Shown: one piece after another, positions 34,201-49,200 of the stretch
How the letters are laid out: each line of letters opens with the position of its first letter
Numbering within the stretch: position 1 is the first letter of the stretch
Origin: Volvox africanus
Taxonomy: Eukaryota > Chlorophyta > Chlorophyceae > Chlamydomonadales > Volvocaceae
Length of the DNA stretch: 64,000 bases
Assembly (NCBI GenBank): GCA_030268105.1
Contig: BSDZ01000013.1
Coordinates: forward strand, 3,143,001 to 3,207,000
Direction: 5' to 3'
The notes under the pieces: generated by a model
Told to the model about the DNA's origin: nothing
Databases searched by the model: none
What the model saw: only the letters and a program-made list of their open reading frames with translations
Position numbers and translations under genes: made by a program

Positions 34201-37200
34201 TCTTACCCTTGCGCAACGTAACCAGGCAGCCTGATCGCTTGCGCCAGTAAGTGGGGACACACAAGATGCGGCTCCCCACTCATTCCTGAGCAGAGTAGTT
34301 GCATAACCATCTACCCATCCAACCAATCGACCGACTTAGATGACCAGGTTTGCACCCGCCAGGATAGGTAAGGTGTGACCCTTAAGATAGTGACCCGGAA
34401 GCATCCCTTGCATGGCCAGGTGGGACACACAGCGCGGCGTCCTTCATCATCCTATTCTCTTTATTCGTTGCCTCAGTTGCTTGTAATGCCTCTCCCATTG
34501 TGATGCCCATTTTCAGCTTGCCAAGTACCCGCTGGGTTGTTTCAGGTCTCCTCCCCCTTTCCCCCTTGGCTGCCTTCGGGACCCACCTGGGGGTGGTTGA
34601 CGTCCACCCCGTTAGGGTCCAGGTCGTACCGGGAGAGGAGCACCGGGTCACACAGATCTGTGGCGCTGCCTCCGGGGCGCTGTATGGAGAGAGGGAGGCA
34701 GCCAGAGTGGTGAACATAGGGAAGAGGAATATGGAAAAGAAGCCGACGTACGGACGCGAGGCATATATGGGAGGGGAGGAGGGGAGGAGAGAGCAGGAGA
34801 GGTGGGTACCGTATTCAACAGCTCGGTCGCTCAGGGGTCTTCGCCTCAGCACTGCCCCGTCTCTGTGTACACATTCTGACTTGCTGACGCAGCACCGGCA
34901 TGTGTCCCAACAGCAGACTGGAGCAGTGGAGTGGAGGACCGGCGAGTGAACCTGACGGCGGCTGGCAGCATGACTACTGCCCAGCTAAGGACGACCTACT
35001 CATTTTGGGGCAGGGGGGGCGAACATGCGCAGTATGCAGCATCCCAAAGTGCACAACTTGCCCTCCCAATCCCTCCCCTTCCTCCCAGCATCTTCATCGC
35101 CAGCCTGCATAGAAATCACCATCATCTCGCGTCCTCTGCTCCCTGCCCTCTGCTGTTATCGCCATCCCGATTGCCCCATCCGCCAGTGCATTCAGACCAG
35201 CGCACCATGTTACTCAGCCGCGTCAATAAATCCCGCAGCGCCTTGTCGTCCGTCACGAACACCCTTTCAAAGCGGCCCCCAGCTAACTGCCCCAACGCAA
35301 CGGCCACGTCGCATTTCTCCACCGCACCCAGCATCACCAGCGGCCCCAGGGCCCCTGGCAGGCCGACGCATGCCATCGCCATCTGGCGCAACCGATCATA
35401 CACGCGTGCCGCCTCAGGGGCCGGGTGGCCCATATTGCCGCCCTTCATGAAAGGCATCAGGCACATCGACGCGGCGACCGAGGGGGCGGCCCGATGCTGG
35501 GGCTGGGGCGGGGTCCAGCGCGCGATCGCGCCCGGCTCCACCAGTGGCGGTCTCATCAGCTGGCCAGCTTGCTGATCTATGTTTGCAATACACGCCTCAA
35601 TTTCCGCCTGCAATGTTTACCCCGCCGTTAGTTAGGTCAGGGCAGGAAGGTCTCAGGGAAACGCTTGTAGGTCGACAGAGAACCACAACCCATGCGAACC
35701 AGCCCAGGGCTGGGTAAGGGATATTTGGGACCGATAAAAGGCAATGATAATGCTATGAGCCGACGAGAGGGCAGGCTGGTGCACGTGGGCGGCTGGTGTG
35801 ATGCGATCGAGTGGATCCGCGAGTAGGGTCTCCCGCCTCTAAGAACGTTCAGGCGGACAGCGGACAGCGGACAGCGGACAGCGGACAGCGGACAGCGGAC
35901 AGCTCGCAGATCGATTTGGAACCGTCAGCTGGTATAAGACGGGTGGCCGGGTGAAAGGCGTGCGGCATGGGTCGGGCAACGGGAGCGGCGGCTGAGCTCC
36001 CCTGCAGGAGGTAATGCCCTGTCAGGAGAGAGATGTTCAGGGCCTCGTAAGCCACACCTTGCAGTTGCCATTCCAACTTACCCGCCGATCTGTCACTGAG
36101 AACAGAGCACTGGAAAATCAGTGCGGCTAGCTAGTCAAACAAGAAGCCTCCGTCATAACAGCAAGACCTCCAAACCACACACATCTCATGTCACAATCGG
36201 GTCACACCTTTTACCACATACTTACCGCCGCTGCCACAGATACCCCAGCACCGACCTTGCTATACGAGTGCCGAATAACACGGTTAATAACACCGGCCAA
36301 TATCCGTCCGAGCACCTCTTTACTGCTCTCGCTCTGCAATCATTCATTCTTTCACTCACTCACTTACCAGAAGGCCCTGGTGATCGGTTGCAATGGCCGC
36401 CACTGTGTCTGCCCCCATCGCCTGTCCTCGCACGACCACGGATGCCGTCGTCGTGGGAAGCCGCACACCACGGTCTTGGAGCTGCTCCAGCACTTTGATG
36501 TACTGACCTGCCGCCTCTCCTACCGCCCTCCGCCGGACGTGTTCGTCCGACGTGGCAGATCGCAGCTGGTGCTCCAGTTTAGAGGCCTATTGAGCGCACC
36601 GCATTGGTGAACACGAGTTCAGGGATCTTCATCAACGAGTGTTATAACATTGCACGGCAAAGGCATACAGAAAGGTACCAGATACGTGCTGTTATTGTGC
36701 CGCAACGGTCTGCGTATGCAGGCCTCCACAAAAGCGCTGGAATGTGAATGTGAAGTTAATGAGTGCAGGAGGCGGCGAGCGCCGAGGCTGACACAACCGC
36801 GGAGGCGACAGAGCGAGAGAAGTGGAAGCACGAGGTTTATACGGGTGAAGCACACGAGGGGATTGGATGTTGGAAGTGCCCGGCACTCGACTTCCGACAC
36901 CCGCCACCCTCCCGCCACGCTCCCGCCACCCTCCTGCCACCCTCCCGCCACCCTCCTACCTAGACCGCTTCGCCATGTTTTCACTCGCACATCGCTAGAT
37001 AGATAGATCGACACAACATTGTACACTGCTGTGTAACGCTCGTTCTCACGTCACCGTTACAAACATCCACTCAGCTACCAGGCCCCTGCGGCCTCACCTC
37101 TGCCTCCAGCTGCTGTACCTTGTTCCGGAGTGCCGCACTGTCCCCCAGCAGCGATACATACAGAGTCTGAACCAGAAGCTCAACCCCATGCACAGCCGCG

Positions 37201-40200
37201 GCCGCGCAATTCGCCTCACCCTCAGCCATCTGCTCCTCGCCTCCACTTCCCCCCTCTCTCCCCCTTGCGCCTGCGCCTCCACCGCTGCCACTGCCTGATC
37301 TTCCACCGCTGCCTTCGCACCACAGCTGCAAGCAAATCTCGTAGTCCGACCCAGGAGTAAGTCCGGCGGTCCCCAAGGGAGTGGGGGGCAGGCGGAAACA
37401 CCCATCTTTCCATTCGATCTCGCACGAGGCCAGCTCGACGAAGGCGCCCTCTGGCGCGGACGCGGGTCCCACGGCACTGCTTGGTCGCACGATGAGCAGC
37501 ATGAAGTGGTCGGAGCCAGGGTGGGAGGCGTTGCCCCACCTGCACGCTCCAGGGAAGGGAGGGCAATGGTGATCCCATGATCAGTCCCGAGATCTGTCTA
37601 CGCTCGCCCGCATAATGTTAGGATACCACAATGTAATTATTTATTACTATAAACTAATAAAAAACGAATGGGGAGAATGCGGAGAAGGGGCGCAATTCAC
37701 CCTTCCTTGCCCTCGTGAGCGTCGCCTCCGGATAACATCCCCTCGGCTACACGGTTAGGTGCAAGACTGCACAAACATTTAAGATAAACTTCGCTAAGAT
37801 GAAATCACCACAGGAGCACGTTGTCAACAAATATATCTTCCCAATATGTCCCCGAAGCTGCCGATGCCGCCCATCCATTACAAGGTCCGTATCCGAGGCA
37901 CGCCACGGTCCAGGTCTACCTTGTGTTCGTGAACCCGTTGGGCAGAACCCCCCCCCTTCGCTTCTCCCCACGATCTGCTCACTGCTGCCGTCTCTGCTCC
38001 AGCCTCACCTGTCCACCAATTGTCCCGATATTTCCGGCAGCGTGTGATCACGCAATGCCTCACTCGCCACCACCACCGTCCGGAGGCGACGCGACCCCGG
38101 GTGCCCCAGCGCGGCCTCGGACGCCGGACCCAGCTGGATGCGGACGGGCGGGGCGGGCAGCAGCTCGAGGTCCAGGATTGGGATTGGGCCCAGACGGTTG
38201 CCGGGGGAGCTCACTCGGGGATCTGCGGGGTGATGCGGGGTTGCGAAGGGGGGGGGAGAGGAGCATACGACGGATACTATAACGCGCAGGAGGGACACGC
38301 GGCGCACGGGGAGTATGTGGTACACACGTTTGTAAAACATACATGTACATAAACATAAACTCACATACGCTGCCCCCACCGAACCGCTACGAAATCACCT
38401 CGCCGACAAATTTTCTTCCTCCCTGACCCACGAACCTGCCTATCCGACCGATCGACTCCGGCCTTCCACGCCGCGGAATCCACCCAATCAAGAACCCTGC
38501 ACCCGCCACATGCCCAAGCCACCCTGTCACATCTCCCCGCCTGTCTCCCATCCTTCCTACCCTGATACTCCGCTACCAGGGTCCAGGTCTGCCCCGCCCG
38601 AGTGGGAATGGCCACAGCGCCCGGCGCCACGTAGAAGTGCGCTCGGTGCAAACCCACACCAGCTTCTCGGGGCCTTATCTCGGTTACGGGCTGGTCAGTG
38701 GCCTCCTCCAGCCGAACGCTTCCATCCACCTGAACCTATGGGAAGTGAAGTGCTTTTCAGTGATGTCAGAGGCTCCGGGATGAGCTCAAAGATGAGCTTA
38801 TACTCCCCGCCACGAAAATACAGAGGACTAAGGGGTAAGAGGGTTAGGAGCGCTGGGGTTGGTTGAGAACCGGCAGCCCTATCTTGGGGCTATGGGGAGG
38901 TGGGACCAGCGCATAAGGTGACCATCACGAGACTGGCAGAGACCGGCAATAACTTGGGAGGGATCCGTCGTCCAAGCATCAGACATCAGACGGCCTCGCC
39001 CGTATCGCCGCAAGCCGCGAGCCCGCACGGCACGGGTCAAGATGAGGCACGTGGATACGGGGTGGGTGCGAGCCTTAGATAGGACGAATGAGGGGGCCGG
39101 GAGCATGGGCGGTATATTTTGAAGACATACACCCAGGGCGTGCTTCGAACCCCCGTCTTAACCGGGAACACGGCTCCTGGCTGGGGAGGGAAGGTGAAAG
39201 AGATTGCGGCAAAAGCCCTTAGCTGTTGACGCCGCACTGTGCACAACCCAAACACAACCGCATCGACCTCCACGCGCTTCCACTTTTCGGCCCACCCACC
39301 TTCTGCGCGAAGTAAAGCCTGAGCTGCTGCAGCTCCCCCACTTCCAGCTTCATACCATCAGCACTGTGGACCATTACTTGAAAAGGGGGGAGGCACGGCC
39401 ACTGTGACGCCGCTGTCGCGTCCTCATCATCGTGCGAGGGGGGATCCTCGTTGGACAGTGTGAGGGTCAGCACCCGGTCACGAGGAGGGAGCTGCTCGCA
39501 GTCGGGCCACACAATCTCCAGGGGCTCAACGGGATACCTGGTGGCCGTACAGAGGCAGGGCGAATGGGTACCCAGGAGCCTCTAAGACCTAGAGTTGCCG
39601 GTGGGGAAAATAATTGTATGCCGCAGGCGTTTCCTTCTACCCAAGACTTACGAAATGCCTGCGCCATTCCCACATATCCCACTGACCAAGAAGGCATATA
39701 ATCGGAAAAGGTGAGTGTTTGGAGAGTGTGTGATATATGCGCGCGTCGCGCCCGTGAGATAGGACGGGAGCGATATGTCTCCCGACATGCCGCAGGCAGA
39801 AGGACAAACAGCAGGCAGCCTCAGTTTCGTTTCTCATCTCCCCGACGCCGCCACTGCGGCCCGAGGGACACCACAGCTGCCACCACGCATGTTCACACCT
39901 TCAGTGTCGTACAAAGCATGATCCAAACAAAGAGCTCGGGAGTTAACGTCAGCAGGATTAGACATCCTAATACATTATATTACAATTAGGCATCCTAATA
40001 CATTATAATTATCATCGTGATAACACACCCAGTGATTCTCTTACCCTGCCCCGACCTAGCTAACGGGCCGGCGCCCATGGATGACTACAATATCCCCGGA
40101 AACCGTTTTCCATCCTGGAAATCAGCGTTGCGCGACAAACTCAACCAGGTATAGCTTTACAAACTCAGTGGTGCACGGGACCCGTTAAAACAGCACGCAA

Positions 40201-43200
40201 GGTATATACCCGGGCCAGACCTATCACTTGGGTCAGGCCCCCCCTGGAGAGCCCGCCGTACCGCCCCGGCTGAACGAACAGGTAGATGCACAACGGCTCC
40301 GCATGTTTAAAATTGGGTGAGGAGGGAGCTAACAGTAGCAACACAGGGCTGGTCACCCAGGCCGAGCCGGCGCACACGGGAAGCGTTAGCCTCAGGGAGC
40401 CGTGGGTCACTGCGCAGGGCCGCACATGCACCCCTCTGTACTGCTCCTGGTTGACGACCTCAGCGTAGCGCAGCTCGAAGGTGCCGTCCTCCGCTACCAG
40501 AAAGCCCTGGGCGTCCTGCGGGGGTTAGGAATACGCACGCATGTTTTGTGTATACTTGAATTGTGTATGTGTTGATTTAATGATTGCGCCGATGATGCGC
40601 TAGATTCTGCTGCGTTAGATTACGCTGCTGGTGGTGCGTGGATGCTGAACCCAATCAAGAAATACATCATCCGCTGAAGTGGATTGGCTGGGGTGGATTG
40701 GCTGGGGTGGATGGATGGATGGATGGATGGATGGATGGATGGATGGATGGATGGATGGATGGATGGATGGATGGATGGATGGATGGATGGATGGATGGAT
40801 GGATGGATGGGGCCGCCTATACATCCCGCCCTCTACCCAGCAGGGAGAAGCAGGGCTCCCTCCACCCAGGTTACTAGGTTAGTGGGCCGCTGTTTAGGTT
40901 AGGAATGCCACCACAACCTTTCTGTAATGATAGGTTAGGAATACCAGCACCACCATTCTGCAATATTTACATATATATTAGGTATACAATAAATCGAACA
41001 TATGCGCCGGTAATGCCCCCAGACCAGAACGGGTCTAGGTAGAGGTTCAGCGGAATGGCAATAGTGTTATGGGCACACCATCACTATTCCTTTCTTGCAC
41101 AGGTGCAGTGTTCAGGCTTATCTGCCGACTCACCATCAGCCTCAGCTCCAGCACGAGCTCCGTCTTTTCAACAACCTCCACTTTGTAGATACGCTGGCAG
41201 TTCCCGGGGGCCGGCAGAAACGCCGTCACCTCCTCATCGCGCTCCGGGTGCACGGGAATCGGCTGAGCCTGAGATAGAGGGAGAGGGAGAGCAACCGCAA
41301 ATGGCATCAGAAATGGGGGGGGAGACGAGTGAACGAGACCTGATATCTCCCCCCTTTGGTGGGGGGTTGAGAGCGGGAGCCCGTGGCACCATTGCCGGGA
41401 TTCGCAAAAAGGCGGCGACAGTTGAAGAGGTTGGACTAGCTAAACACACACGCACATCGAGGAGTCGTGCGAGGTCGGATCGGTAGATCTGGATGCAGCG
41501 GTGCTGCTTCAAACCGCCTCCGTCGGGCCGAAAGGCAGGGAAGGGCGGCCCTATCTGCGGATGAGATCGTCAAGCCGCTGCGTGTTGCCGGGGCCGTGGA
41601 CGACAAGTCACATGACCGAATCCCGCTAAAGTGAGCAGCAAGCCCACACTGGGCAAAGCCCTTCCAACGGCTGGGAATTATAAAGCAAACGCACGCGCGC
41701 ACACATACACACACATACACACGGGGTTCCCAACAGTCCCCGTGCATCCCTCGCCCGCATCCCGCACACTCACCTGCACCCCCTGAGGGGCCAGTACAGA
41801 CAGCTGGTATCCTGCGGGCGCCAGCGGGCCATGTTCAAAGTGCAGAGCCAGGCCTAAACTCAGGCGGGGAAGTGCTTTCGGCTCGGCGGTGGTCGCAGCG
41901 GCGTTCAGCACATCTGGTGGCGGGTCGAAGGTCACGATTAGGGCTGCATGGCCAGATGAGTGCATCGGTTGGACCTGAAGGACCGCCAGGGGAGACCAGG
42001 CAATCAGTTGGAGGCTTTGGCGCGAGCTACGAAAGAACAAGATTCGTTTCACGGTACGATAACTGGGCATGATAACATTGGTGATGCTAGAAAAAGAGGC
42101 GCCTCTTGTGATGCTGGCAGCGGCAGTTGTAAGCAGGAGCCAGATAAAAGGGGAGAAGAGAGTGCCGCAATACAGTGTAGCCTCGGAGTGCATCGTAAGA
42201 CTATGCACGGATTAAGGCATGGATAAGGAAAAGCCGAGTCCAGGGTCGGCAAGTCCAGCTGCGGGTTTAGTGAAGTAGATCGGATATTCCTCTTATATTT
42301 CACATTTTCAACTTGATATGGTCATGTTATTAAGTCGCGGGATTCCGTCAATCGCGGTAGTTTCCATACTGCTGTTCTTATGGTTGGCTTCATGTCATCA
42401 GCAAAAGGAACAAATAATTCCATCCATCCATCCATCCATCCATCCGACGTTGTCCCGGGCTGCGTCCTCGACGGCCAAATGTGTTTCACCTACTCCCGAA
42501 GCCTCCATGACGCGCTCCGCCCGAACCACCCCTACTCAACAGGCTCCTCTCCTTACGTCCTTAATCATGGATGACTGCTCAGCATCCATCTGACGACAGC
42601 CTTGCTCTGTCCTTACCCTGACGCACACGACTGGTTCGTGTCCCATTCCCCTAACACTGGAAAACACAATGCGGGGCTGTGAGATGAGGGGGCTGTGACA
42701 TGTCGAAATTTCGCTCCCCCACCCTCTTCGCAACCTCCCATTCGTTACCGGCAATCTCTCACCCACCTGGAAGTAGCACATCGGCAACCGGGGAAGCTGC
42801 TGCGGTGCCGCAGACGCAGCTGCAGCCTCAGTCGAAGGCGCCGCAGCATCTCCTGAGGCCGCGCCCGCACCGTCCGCGCCTTCCCGCACCTCCTGCCACG
42901 TCCACCCACTGATCTCACAGGGCACTATGTTGCTGCCGCCACCCGATCTCTCTCCAGTTACTCCAGAAAGCCGACCTTGGCCAGCGGCGCGGCCGCCAGC
43001 CCCAGCGGCCCCATTGGCCCAGCCACCACGGCCGTGACCTGCGTGTCCATGGGCTGCGCTGGTTGCTGCCACCCGCGCTGCCGCGGCTGCGTCCTGTACC
43101 GGCTCCAAGTACGCTGTTGTATATTTCTCCAGGAGTCGGGCGAGGGCGGGCGGTATTGCTAATGGAAGTCCCATCTGGTCCACTGCCACGAGCGGCACAC

Positions 43201-46200
43201 GCAGGGTTTGGCCTGTTTTCGACAAGGCCCAAGCCAGGCGTTGAGCCGGGCAAGCCATTATGGCGGGCTGAGGTGGATGGACGAAGGTAAGGAAATATCT
43301 GTGAAAACAGGAAACCCCCTAAAGCTCTAAAACCCTAAAACCCAGAAATAAAGCCTCAAGCCAATGGGTAAATTAGAAACCGCGGACCCAGATCAGGGAA
43401 CCCACTAACGGCGAGAGAACTAAACAGGATTTCTGTGAAACAGCCGGTGGGGCCTAGGACCCCAAACTGGCGCCATTTAGTGGAAAAACAGTACTCGTGC
43501 ACATCGTACTAGGTATCTATTTCGTGAGTAGCAGGTGGCGGTATAACACGAGCGGAATTCCACACTGACTGCCCAAAAGAACGAACGCCTGATGTTCCTG
43601 ATTGGACCATGGATTGCCCAGCAGTGCAGAAAGTGGCAGAATGCAGACTAACATCATGCGGGGGAGACACAACCGACAACTCCCACCGTATCCAAATGGA
43701 CTGAAGCATCACACGCTCTATGGCAATGCGCTCTATGGCAATGCGCTCTATGGCAATGCAACTGTCCCCATTGTGAACCCAAACAAGCCATACACCGTTA
43801 TCGACTTACCCCCCTGCAGGGTAATGCTGTCGCTCGCCAGAGAGAAGCCCCGAGCCATAAGCGCCGCCGCATCTACCACAGACGTACTCGTGGACCGACC
43901 GGTGGTAACATCAGGGACCAGCAGCTGCAGCAGCAATTGCGGTGTCCCACCAGCGCCTTCACGGCCGCTGGCAGCTGCATCCCCTCCATGTTCCGCGCGC
44001 TGACGGCCGGTAGTCGGTGTTGGAGGCACCGCAAGCACACCCGTAGTCATCTCCACAGCCACCGGCATCGCCGGGGACTGCATTGCCCCCCTAACTGCGG
44101 GATGTGACGGGGCTGTCTGCCGCGGCTGTTGTGGCAGCGGCCAAGGAGTTACCACACAGCGATTGGTGAGGAGGTCGCACACGAGTGGCGCCAGCCGCAG
44201 AGCCACTGCGCGGGGTTCCTGAAAACCAAGCACACCAAATTATCCACAGGAACTCGATGGCAGTATCATACGGGGGGATTGAGGTCTACGCAGCAGGTGA
44301 ACAAACTAACCATGCGGTAAGGGAAACCGGAAAACGGCGGTATAAAAGCCTCCAAAAGAGGGCCGCAAAGGTGCTCATTGTCTGGCAGGAATCGTAAAAC
44401 CCAGGAGTCATCAGGAAGCGGGCCCTGTCCATGAATACCTGGCGGACATAGAAGGTGCCGTAGCAGAAGGCAGCAGCAGCAGCCGCGGCCGAACGATCTG
44501 GATTGGCTCCCGCAGCAGCCGACGCACTGCCGCGACCATGTACGTCCCACACAGAGACCGCCACCACGGCGTTCTCCGCCTCGGCAAAATCTCTCTCCTG
44601 AAATGCTAGTTCGGGAAGCTCCGCACGGCCTTTATCAAGGTGCAGGCGTGAAACGACTTCCCGGGAGCCGATTAAGATCTGCAGGACAGGGCAGGGGGCA
44701 GGGGGCAGGGGGCAGGGGGCAGGGGGCAGGGAAGGGCAGGGCAGGGGGGACGGGGCAGGGGGCAGGGGGCAGGGGGCAGGGGGCAGGGGGCAGGGAAGGG
44801 CAGGGCAGGGGGGACGGGGCAGGGGGCAGGGGGCAGGGGGCAGGGGGCAGGGGGCAGGGAAGGGCAGGGCAGGGGGGACGGGGCAGGGGGCACGGGGCAG
44901 GGGGCAGGGCACGGCAGGCATTTACGTGTTGGCGTACATTAGGAAGGAATAGGTTGGGTCTCATGCCGTGCTTCTCACGGGCTCTGCCACGAGACCCATC
45001 CACGACCGACGCTGGAATGACATATGAAGGTGGTGTTAAGTTGCCCCATACGCCATGGTGGATGGCCGAGGAGAGGTGTGAGCTGGGATGGCACCGTAAA
45101 TAGGGGGAAAGGCACATAATGGGACTCCCCAACACGAACCCTTGGCTAGGGGTTTTTGCAGCGATACCCATCTTTGCTCCAGCCTCCTCCTTCTTCTCAA
45201 GTCCAGCTCCTCTCTCCCCCCCATATCGACCGCCATGAGGGACCTGCTCCCTTATTATCCCGTACATCCCTCCTCAAGCCCTGATCTCCTTACCCGCACT
45301 TCCGCGGTCAAATGCTCGTCCACAACATCGTCCGTCTCCTCCGATAGCGACAGCCGCAGACCGCCCAGATGGAACTGACCAGGGCGCAATACGAAACACT
45401 GCTCGTACAATACAGCAGGTGACACCAGTGCAGTTCTCGCAGCTGCCAGCACCTCTGCTTGGGTCCGGAGGAGAACCCCACTCGGGCGAAGGAAGACCTC
45501 GCGGGGCCCGGAGCTCGTAAATTCGATACGCCGCTGAGGCACCGGCGCACACGTGTGTGTGTATGTGTGAGTGTGCGAGAGAGCATACGTGTGTGTATGT
45601 GTAAGATTAGTCCCCGACGAAGGGCCCCATGGCGGGTGATGAAAAAGGGGTAAAGAGAATCGAGTTTATGCAGTAAAGTAAGTCTAACTGGGCGCATGAG
45701 AAAATCTTGCACCGGCGCGCCTCGATACCGCTGGACGAGCGCTTCTGTGGATGAAACGCCGTACTGGGCTGCTGTCCCAAGTGGGGCCTACTGCCTATGG
45801 TCCCTACTGCGACCTAACAATGCTCTCCTCTCCCACAGCCAACCGCTTGCCCCGCCCCCAAGCCCCATCGAACTTCTATTGCTGAGCCCGATGAATTCCA
45901 CTTGCCCGCGCAAGGGCCCGGGCCGGGCCGGGAGCCCGTGCAAGGAAACGCCGCAGCTTCTCTTCTTCCCCCTCCTCGTAGCCCACCCAGCCCAACCCTT
46001 CGCACCTCGAACGCCATTTCTAGCAGCGACTTGCCGCCCTCCTCCACCTCCTCCACCAGGTCCGCCCATTGGAGCTCCCGTCGCGTATTGGCCTTAACGG
46101 TACCATCCAGAAGATATTCCCGGACATGCGCGTGTTTGACTTTGGAGCGAGCCCGACGCCGAGGCCGACGTGTGCCAGCTGCATTCGCCTGCGCGCTCCC

Positions 46201-49200
46201 GGTGCCCTCATTGTCGCCTTCAGCTGTCCCGGCCTCTTCGACCCCAAGAACAACCTAGTCGGTTAGCGTAGGCTTCTGTTTAGAGAAGACAAGTTCTTGG
46301 ACGAGAGTACGGGAATGCCATACAACTGGTGTTGTCTATGTAACGCCTTATGGGAAGCTCTTTACGGCATCCGCCGTTGTGGATCATCATTAATTTATGG
46401 TAGTTCGATTTTGTTTTCACCTACATCTACCTTTTTCTATGGACGACGGCAACGGCGACGGCGACGGCGGGGCCTAAGCACACACCTCCCGCCCAACTAT
46501 CCTGACGTCGCCCTTACAATCCGGGAATTAATGCCCCTCTTCCGGAGAGGTCTCTACTACCGGCCAATAGGAGCAAATTAGAATCGTCGGAGTACTGACG
46601 CGTGTTTGCAGGTCAAGAGGTTGCAGGTCTGAGTGTTGCAAGTCAAGACGATTGCGCATCCGTACATGTTTTGGGGCAGTTCAAATCTGGAGGAGTCGCC
46701 GTACGTGTAACGTACCGCGGAAAAGAAACACATACACACAGATGCGATCCACGTGTATGTGTCTGCTAAGCATCGAAGAAGGTTTAGGCAATGCCATGGG
46801 AAAAACGGATAACAAGGTGGCAACATGAAGGTACGCGGAAGCAGAGGATACATTCACACAACTCGTGTGGGTGTCCAAGGAGGACCTTGCCATAGTAGCA
46901 TACTTAGGGTATAAGTAGCGATAATAGTCAAGAGGTGATCTATTGAAGGCGGTCATAACCCACATAACCGTTCTCCCAAAACGTGTCCCTGTCCGCACGC
47001 GAACTAAAAAACGCAATTGCGCCGCGTTTCAGACCCCACCTTGCGGACAGAGACGTAGGAGACGAGCGCCGGAAACCTGCCGCCTCCCAATCCCCGACCG
47101 CTCTCCACCAGGGACAGGGTCAGGATGCCGATTTCCCCGGGCAGCCCCGTAGCCTTGACCATGGATCCGTGGAGGGTAAGGAAGTTGCCCGAGGAGTCCA
47201 GCTCCACCTCTGCATGGGGTTTTGCGGGCGGAGGGCAGCAGCAAGAGAGAGGGCGGGCGGGCGGGAGGAAGGAAGGGAGCGAGGGAGGGAGGGAGGGAGG
47301 GAGACGAACATCGAAACGCTGATAATGATCGCTGACGAAGCCAGGACTAACCCTCAAGGATGGCTGACTGTTGTCCTCGTCCAAGGCTGCTGCCGACGTG
47401 GAGACCCAAAAAGAACGTTAACTAGGTTGCCGCCAAGGCCGCAAATAAATGCAAAAAAATTCAATCGAAACCGTCATAAAGTATACTATCGGCCTCGCTG
47501 CTGGCGGCGAAGGAAAACCGCGGAAAAAAGACAAAACTGAGCTGACCGCTGGTCATTATCATGCGCGTGCTCCTCCTGACACCCCTGTATAGCAACAAAC
47601 TAAGGCGCCTTGACCCGACCGACCCACCAACCCGACCCGGGCTAGCATGATGAGCTCGCGCGCGAACCAACCAAACGAAGCGCAGACTCACGCGGACTCA
47701 CCTTTGGCGGCGGCGGCGGAACCGAAGCAAACAGCGAAGATGTGCACATGCAGTCAGCAAGGACGCGCGTCAGTAACAGAAATGCAAGGTTGCACAAAGC
47801 TACACGAGGTCGTGGCAGGAAGAAATAATGCACCCCAGGAAACCGTGCAGCTGAAGTGAAGAGGAAAAGTAGGGAAGAAGAAGAACGGGAAGGACAAGAT
47901 GGGAAGGAAGGAGGAAGGATTTGTTAAAAAGAAAAAGTACGGCACAGAAACGTACGGCACAGAAGTACGAGCAGTGTTCCCATAGGAACCGCGGAACCCA
48001 AGCAGAGGGCAGCTGAAGGTAAGAGGAAAAGTAAAAGAACGGAAGGGTTTATAAAAAGAAAGAAAAATACGGCATAGAAGTACGAGGAAGGGGTGGGGCA
48101 GCAATATTCCCATGGGAACCGAGCAACTCAAATATGCGCGGAATGAAGAGGCGCGGACCGGGGCCACGAATGGCTCTCACCAGCCCGCGCACACCAGGGG
48201 CACTAGCATGCAGGCCCCATAGGGAGGGAGGGAGGGAGGCGGCGGCATGTAGGAAACGAGCACAGATCCCTGTGGCTGGCCCCCCTTCGGCCTCACGAAA
48301 AAGGGGCCAAGAGGGTACGACCTCCTGTGGCGGCCAGGTGCCTCAGACGATAGGAGAAATCAAAGCCATCTGTCAGCACTGTGAGCCCCTCTTGCGCTCT
48401 CCTGCAGTCCTAACTGCACAAGACCCAACCACATGCGATATAGAGGTCTAGGGTGGCGGAAGCCTCTTTGGAGTCGCATCTTTAGGCGACTCAAGACGGA
48501 CCACATGTGTACTGGGCAGGATCTCACCCACATGCCTCCGCTGAACTCACTAACCGGTGAAATCCACAAACTCGCTACGGGTCCCACCGCCACGTCCTCC
48601 AACCGGCCCTGCGCCACCGGGAGGCGCCGCCTGCTTGTGTACCATTACCTGCATAAGCGTCACGTGCAGCGCGCAGGATAGACACATAAGCCGCTTGGCA
48701 TGATGAAGAGACAACTGTCTGCGGGAATCGCACCGCTCTTTGCGAGACAGAGCGCGTTGTGGTAAACTAGTACCCGAACACGGTGATCCCACGTCATCTC
48801 ACAGGCCTACGGCTGCCCGGCTTTCGGGGGACATATTGAATATACTATACCCGAGGTTTCCAAATCTTTCCGGGATAATTTTAACGTTATGGTGTTGGAA
48901 GTATGCTGGCAAACGCGTTCTGCTGAGATACAATATTAGGATACAATATATTGGATGCTGGTGGCGGGTGCTGAACCTGGGAAAACCACTGATTTCGGAG
49001 AAGTCGGCATGGGAGACTGGATGAGGGTGCCCCGAAACACCGGGGCAGGTAGGGACTGCCAGGTTAGTGGCCACGGGTGATGTACCCCCCTATCCTACAC
49101 ACAATATTAGCAGGGTCTTTTAAACAGGCGAAAACAGAAAGCCTTTCGTAAACGCGAAAATGGGCGAAAATAAATAGCTTCAGTTCAATATATTTTTTGG

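Noticed and set aside
40615..40902. Overlapping ORFs of MDGW / PSIH repeats
   Set aside because: Translations of the (GGAT)n microsatellite.
42915..43258. ATG-initiated minus frame from 43258 as start of a separate gene
   Set aside because: The in-phase acceptor at 43213 fits the upstream exon 43810-44218, so this is an internal exon rather than a new gene.
44603..45267. Gly/Gln-rich and Pro-rich ORFs on both strands
   Set aside because: Products of the G-rich minisatellite.
46069..46266. Plus-strand ORF with protein-like composition
   Set aside because: Exactly antisense to exon 46006-46254 of the minus-strand gene, which joins its neighbours in phase. Its protein-like look is a shadow.
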